DNA of 5,436 nt from Pseudomonadota bacterium (GTDB lineage Bacteria > Pseudomonadota > Alphaproteobacteria > Rhizobiales > Aestuariivirgaceae). Location: contig JAEKFU010000530.1 in the NCBI GenBank assembly GCA_016522385.1, positions 1 through 5,436 of the forward strand. Direction: 5' to 3'. Each line of letters begins with the position of its first letter. Within the stretch, counting starts at the first letter, position 1. Shown one piece after another: positions 4,971 through 5,436 of this stretch. The notes below the pieces were generated by a model. It saw only the letters and a program-made list of their open reading frames with translations, ran no database searches and was not told the DNA's origin. A program made the translations under genes and the position numbers.

Positions 4971-4993
4971 AGCCGCTGGTCCAACCGGCGGCT
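4971..4993 (+). terminator. Probable terminator of the pilin gene
   Basis: AGCCGCTGGT, loop CCA, ACCGGCGGCT pair over 10 bp with one T-G pair. The stem can extend by a C-G pair outside (4970/4994). It lies 72 bases after the pilin stop. What follows, GTCGTCATTT, is only weakly T-rich, so termination may be partial or the hairpin may instead protect the 3' end of the pilin mRNA. Confidence 0.5.
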
Positions 4994-5226
4994 GTCGTCA
5001 TTTAGGTGTCCTGGCAGACAAAGAAACGACAGGCCGCGGCTCTTCGCTGGTGATCAGCTGACAAGCGGGAGCCTTCGCATCAAATTGGTTCTAGCTAACC
5101 GGCTTGGATTCCTCGCGAAAGAGTCTCTTGTGGGTCAACTGCGGTACTGACAGTCTCCTGACATCGAAGTCGGTTATCGGCCCTTGAGCAGACGAAAACG
5201 CCACAAAAACGGACATCGAACTTTTG

Positions 5227-5261
5227 AATGTCGGTTATAGAGGGTGGAACGGACTCTTTGC
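5227..5261 (+). repeat. Dispersed repeat, copy 3
   Basis: This 35-base stretch aligns without gaps to 80-114 and to 1127-1161, with 25 of 35 identical to each. The core is ACGGACTCTTTGC. Similarity fades after 5261. Its upstream side contains one of two copies of GTCGGTTAT, so the element may extend to the left. Confidence 0.55.
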
Positions 5262-5372
5262 GAAACGGGGCAACACTTCCGTTAAGCGCCAGAAGGCGAC
5301 ATTCGCCTCGGCATCGAGATTGTCAGTCCGATTGGCAGAAAATCAGGTGGAAAAATTCGGCAGCAGTTGCAG

Positions 5373-5435
5373 TCACCAACGCTTTTGCATCGACCAATGC
5401 GTCGCCATGTCCTCAATCTGTTGATCGTTCAATGC
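5373..5435 (-). CDS. C-terminal end of a protein, possibly a c-type cytochrome (partial)
   Basis: On the minus strand, one frame open from the window edge reads ALNDQQIEDMATHWSMQKRW and stops with a TGA at 5375-5373. The string LNDQQIEDMATHW resembles the last helix of class I c-type cytochromes, where (S/T/N)DQQIxDxAxY(W/Y) is common. Only 20 residues are visible and the haem-binding CxxCH would lie outside the window, so the assignment is tentative. The gene would enter from the right and converge on the pilin gene. The plus-strand ORF over the same bases has no ribosome-binding site and is taken as a shadow. Confidence 0.4.
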   Translation of the reverse strand, partial: ALNDQQIEDMATHWSMQKRW

Positions 5436-5436
5436 C

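Larger units (their letters stand above)
4899..5372. other. Intergenic region between the pilin and the right-edge gene
   Basis: No gene is supported in these 470 bases. They hold a strong hairpin (4971-4993), two short direct repeats (GACATCGAA followed by GTCGGTTAT at 5160-5177, and the same two words at 5212-5238 with nine bases between them), and repeat copy 3 (5227-5261). ORFs present on either strand lack ribosome-binding sites. Confidence 0.5.

Overview
The window looks like an accessory stretch of an alphaproteobacterial chromosome. The evidence is a short Flp-type pilin with the class prepilin motif, a TadG-like envelope protein of the type common in Hyphomicrobiales and Rhodobacterales, and a tiny Arg-rich protein with an RRSGxDRR motif that I recall from alphaproteobacteria. 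Base composition is moderate, apart from one island of about 80% A+T. No RNA gene, insertion sequence or CRISPR array was seen. Genus cannot be fixed from this sequence.

Layout. Bases 1-2445 are poor in genes. They hold two groups of small candidate genes on the minus strand: a 98-residue two-helix membrane protein (684-388) followed by a 28-residue single-helix protein (304-218), and a 53-residue protein (1631-1470) followed by a 38-residue membrane protein (1424-1308), with a strong hairpin between the last two. A degenerate dispersed repeat occurs here twice (80-145 and 1127-1192), with a third copy near the right end (5227-5261). The best-supported part starts at 2401: a promoter-like box, a TadG-like gene (2446-3828) and a strong intrinsic terminator (3857-3893). 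Then come the 51-residue RRSG protein gene (4088-4243), an A+T-rich leader or promoter region and an Flp pilin gene (4740-4898) with a probable terminator. At the right edge the minus strand carries what looks like the C-terminal end of another protein, perhaps a c-type cytochrome.

How they fit together. The pilin and the TadG-like protein belong to the Tad/Flp tight-adherence pilus world: the pilin is a substrate of a prepilin peptidase and a Tad secretion ATPase, and the TadG-like protein is an envelope-anchored accessory or minor component. None of the machinery (peptidase, ATPase, platform proteins, secretin) is in the window. Each gene appears to have its own transcription signals, so this is a satellite Tad locus rather than a core operon. 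The small ORFs rest on ribosome-binding sites and composition, not on recognised families, and are graded accordingly.
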